Source: Tautonia plasticadhaerens
GTDB taxonomy: Bacteria; Planctomycetota; Planctomycetia; Isosphaerales; Isosphaeraceae
Reading direction: 5' to 3'
Length of the DNA: 64,000 nt
NCBI RefSeq assembly: GCF_007752535.1
Contig: NZ_CP036426.1
Span: 5,208,001-5,272,000 of the forward strand
The position numbers and the translations under genes are program-made. The notes below the pieces were generated by a model. That model was not told the DNA's origin and made no database searches. It saw nothing but the letters and a program-made list of their open reading frames with translations. This document shows positions 63,142 through 64,000 of the stretch, piece by piece (position 1 is the first letter of the stretch; every line of letters starts with the position of its first letter).

Positions 63142-64000
63142 GCCGGTACGTCATCGGGACCCTCCTGACGCTCTTCGTGCTGCTCTTCCTCATCTCCGCC
63201 GGGTTCTTCCTGCCGTTCGACTTCGCCGTCGCTCTCGTCCTCGGCTGGGTATTCTACCTGGGACGAGTCCTCCCACAGGTGACGGTCGACTGGGTCGGGG
63301 TCACCACCGGGGTGTTGTGCCTGGCCCTGCTCGTGGTCGGCTCTCACGCCTTCCTCGGATGGCTGTACGGGCAGGTCCGGGCGGAGGGCGACGAGGGCGA
63401 AGCGACGGGCGGACGCTGGAAGCCCCGCTGGACCGCCTCGATGGCGGTCATCGTCGTGCTGATGTTCGTCGCCGGCATCTCGGCGACCGGGGTCGTCCAC
63501 CAGGTCGGCTGGCTGCTGACATCGGGGCGGCCCGTCGTCCAGTTCGGCAGCCCGAGCGCCATGTGGCGGGCGCAGTCGACCAACAACCTCAAGCAGATCG
63601 CCCTCGGCCTGGCCAACTACGAGTCCGCCCACGGCACCTACCCGCCCGGCGGGACGTTCGATGCGATCGGTCGCCCGCACCACGGCTGGATGTCGAGGAT
63701 GCTGCCGTTCGTCCAGCGCCAGGACCTCCACGACCGGATCGACTTCGACCTGCCCTGGGACCACCCACTACACCGGGAAGTCTTCCGGGCCGACGTATCG
63801 GAGTATCAGAACCCCGCCCTCCACGAGCACCGCAAGGATGAGGAGGGCTATGCCCTCGGCCACTACGCCGGCAACGCCCACATGCTCGGCGGGGACGTGC
63901 CCCGGACCAACGCCATCGTGACCGACGGGCTGGCGAACAAGATCATGGCGGGCGAGGTGGGGGACGGCTTCGAGCCGTGGGGCAGCCCAACCAACTGGCG
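63138..64000 (+). CDS. DUF1559-domain membrane protein, 3' end outside window
   Basis: The frame starts at ATG 63138, overlapping the previous stop, and stays open to the window edge (287 codons). Hydrophobic helices VIGTLLTLFVLLFLISAGFF, GVTTGVLCLALLVVGSHAFL and ASMAVIVVLMFVAGISATGV precede the DUF1559 signature NNLKQIALGLANYESAHGTY PPGG, a metal-like HHGWMSRMLPFVQRQDLHD and HYAGNAHMLGG. DUF1559 proteins are the most expanded planctomycete family, usually with a prepilin-type N-terminus. Here several helices take its place. Confidence 0.85.
   Translation, partial: MSRYVIGTLLTLFVLLFLISAGFFLPFDFAVALVLGWVFYLGRVLPQVTVDWVGVTTGVLCLALLVVGSHAFLGWLYGQVRAEGDEGEATGGRWKPRWTASMAVIVVLMFVAGISATGVVHQVGWLLTSGRPVVQFGSPSAMWRAQSTNNLKQIALGLANYESAHGTYPPGGTFDAIGRPHHGWMSRMLPFVQRQDLHDRIDFDLPWDHPLHREVFRADVSEYQNPALHEHRKDEEGYALGHYAGNAHMLGGDVPRTNAIVTDGLANKIMAGEVGDGFEPWGSPTNW

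Overview
The window is very GC-rich DNA that reads as a planctomycete, most likely of the Isosphaeraceae. The reasons are a DUF1559-type protein at the right edge, many secreted or membrane proteins of planctomycete type, a DUF1580 excisionase-like protein, and IS and recombinase families of the kind common in that group. The taxonomic call is inference from protein style. No rRNA or ribosomal protein operon is present to confirm it.

Layout. 0-8.9 kb: small housekeeping and accessory genes, including a thermonuclease tail, a Y-family DNA polymerase divergent from an SRAP-like protein, and a flavin monooxygenase. One SRAP/YedK gene here is split by an ISL3-like element with an exact 8 bp target duplication. 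8.9-21.3 kb: an integrative element whose tyrosine integrase abuts the 3' end of a tRNA-Pro(CGG) gene. It carries a DUF1580 helix-turn-helix protein and a large primase-helicase, a satellite-like architecture. A KilA-N protein and unknown genes lie to its left. 21.5-23.3 kb: nested fragments of three IS elements. 23.67-24.04 kb: a complete tmRNA gene (ssrA), its terminator, and a second, atypical tyrosine recombinase. 25.9-40.4 kb: a decaying defence island. It holds remnants of an MBL-fold hydrolase and a DUF4868 protein; a McrB-like ATPase that is frameshifted and truncated; an IS that has replaced the 3' ends of both mcrB and a convergent SNF2 helicase; an AAA/HerA-type ATPase with two stop codons; and two ParB-methyltransferase fusions, the second split by an IS630 element. 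40.5-64 kb: mostly ordinary genes. They include a PhnD-like binding protein, a second SRAP gene truncated against an IS4-like fragment, a YCF48-like beta-propeller, a broken CYTH enzyme, a large serine recombinase, a rhodanese/P450/discoidin/CcbP/PEBP run, an RRM protein, KptA, an HNH endonuclease with a nonsense codon, and the start of a DUF1559 protein.

How the genes relate. Two RNA genes that are classic integration targets (tRNA-Pro and ssrA) lie 2.4 kb apart, each with its own tyrosine recombinase pointing away from the other. This makes 9-40 kb an insertion hot spot. DNA-damage genes (Y-family polymerase, three SRAP-type genes) and phage-defence genes recur, and many have been inactivated by IS insertion, single-base deletion or nonsense mutation. 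The frequency of these lesions means either real decay or residual sequence errors must be considered gene by gene. The IS insertions with target duplications cannot be sequencing artefacts.
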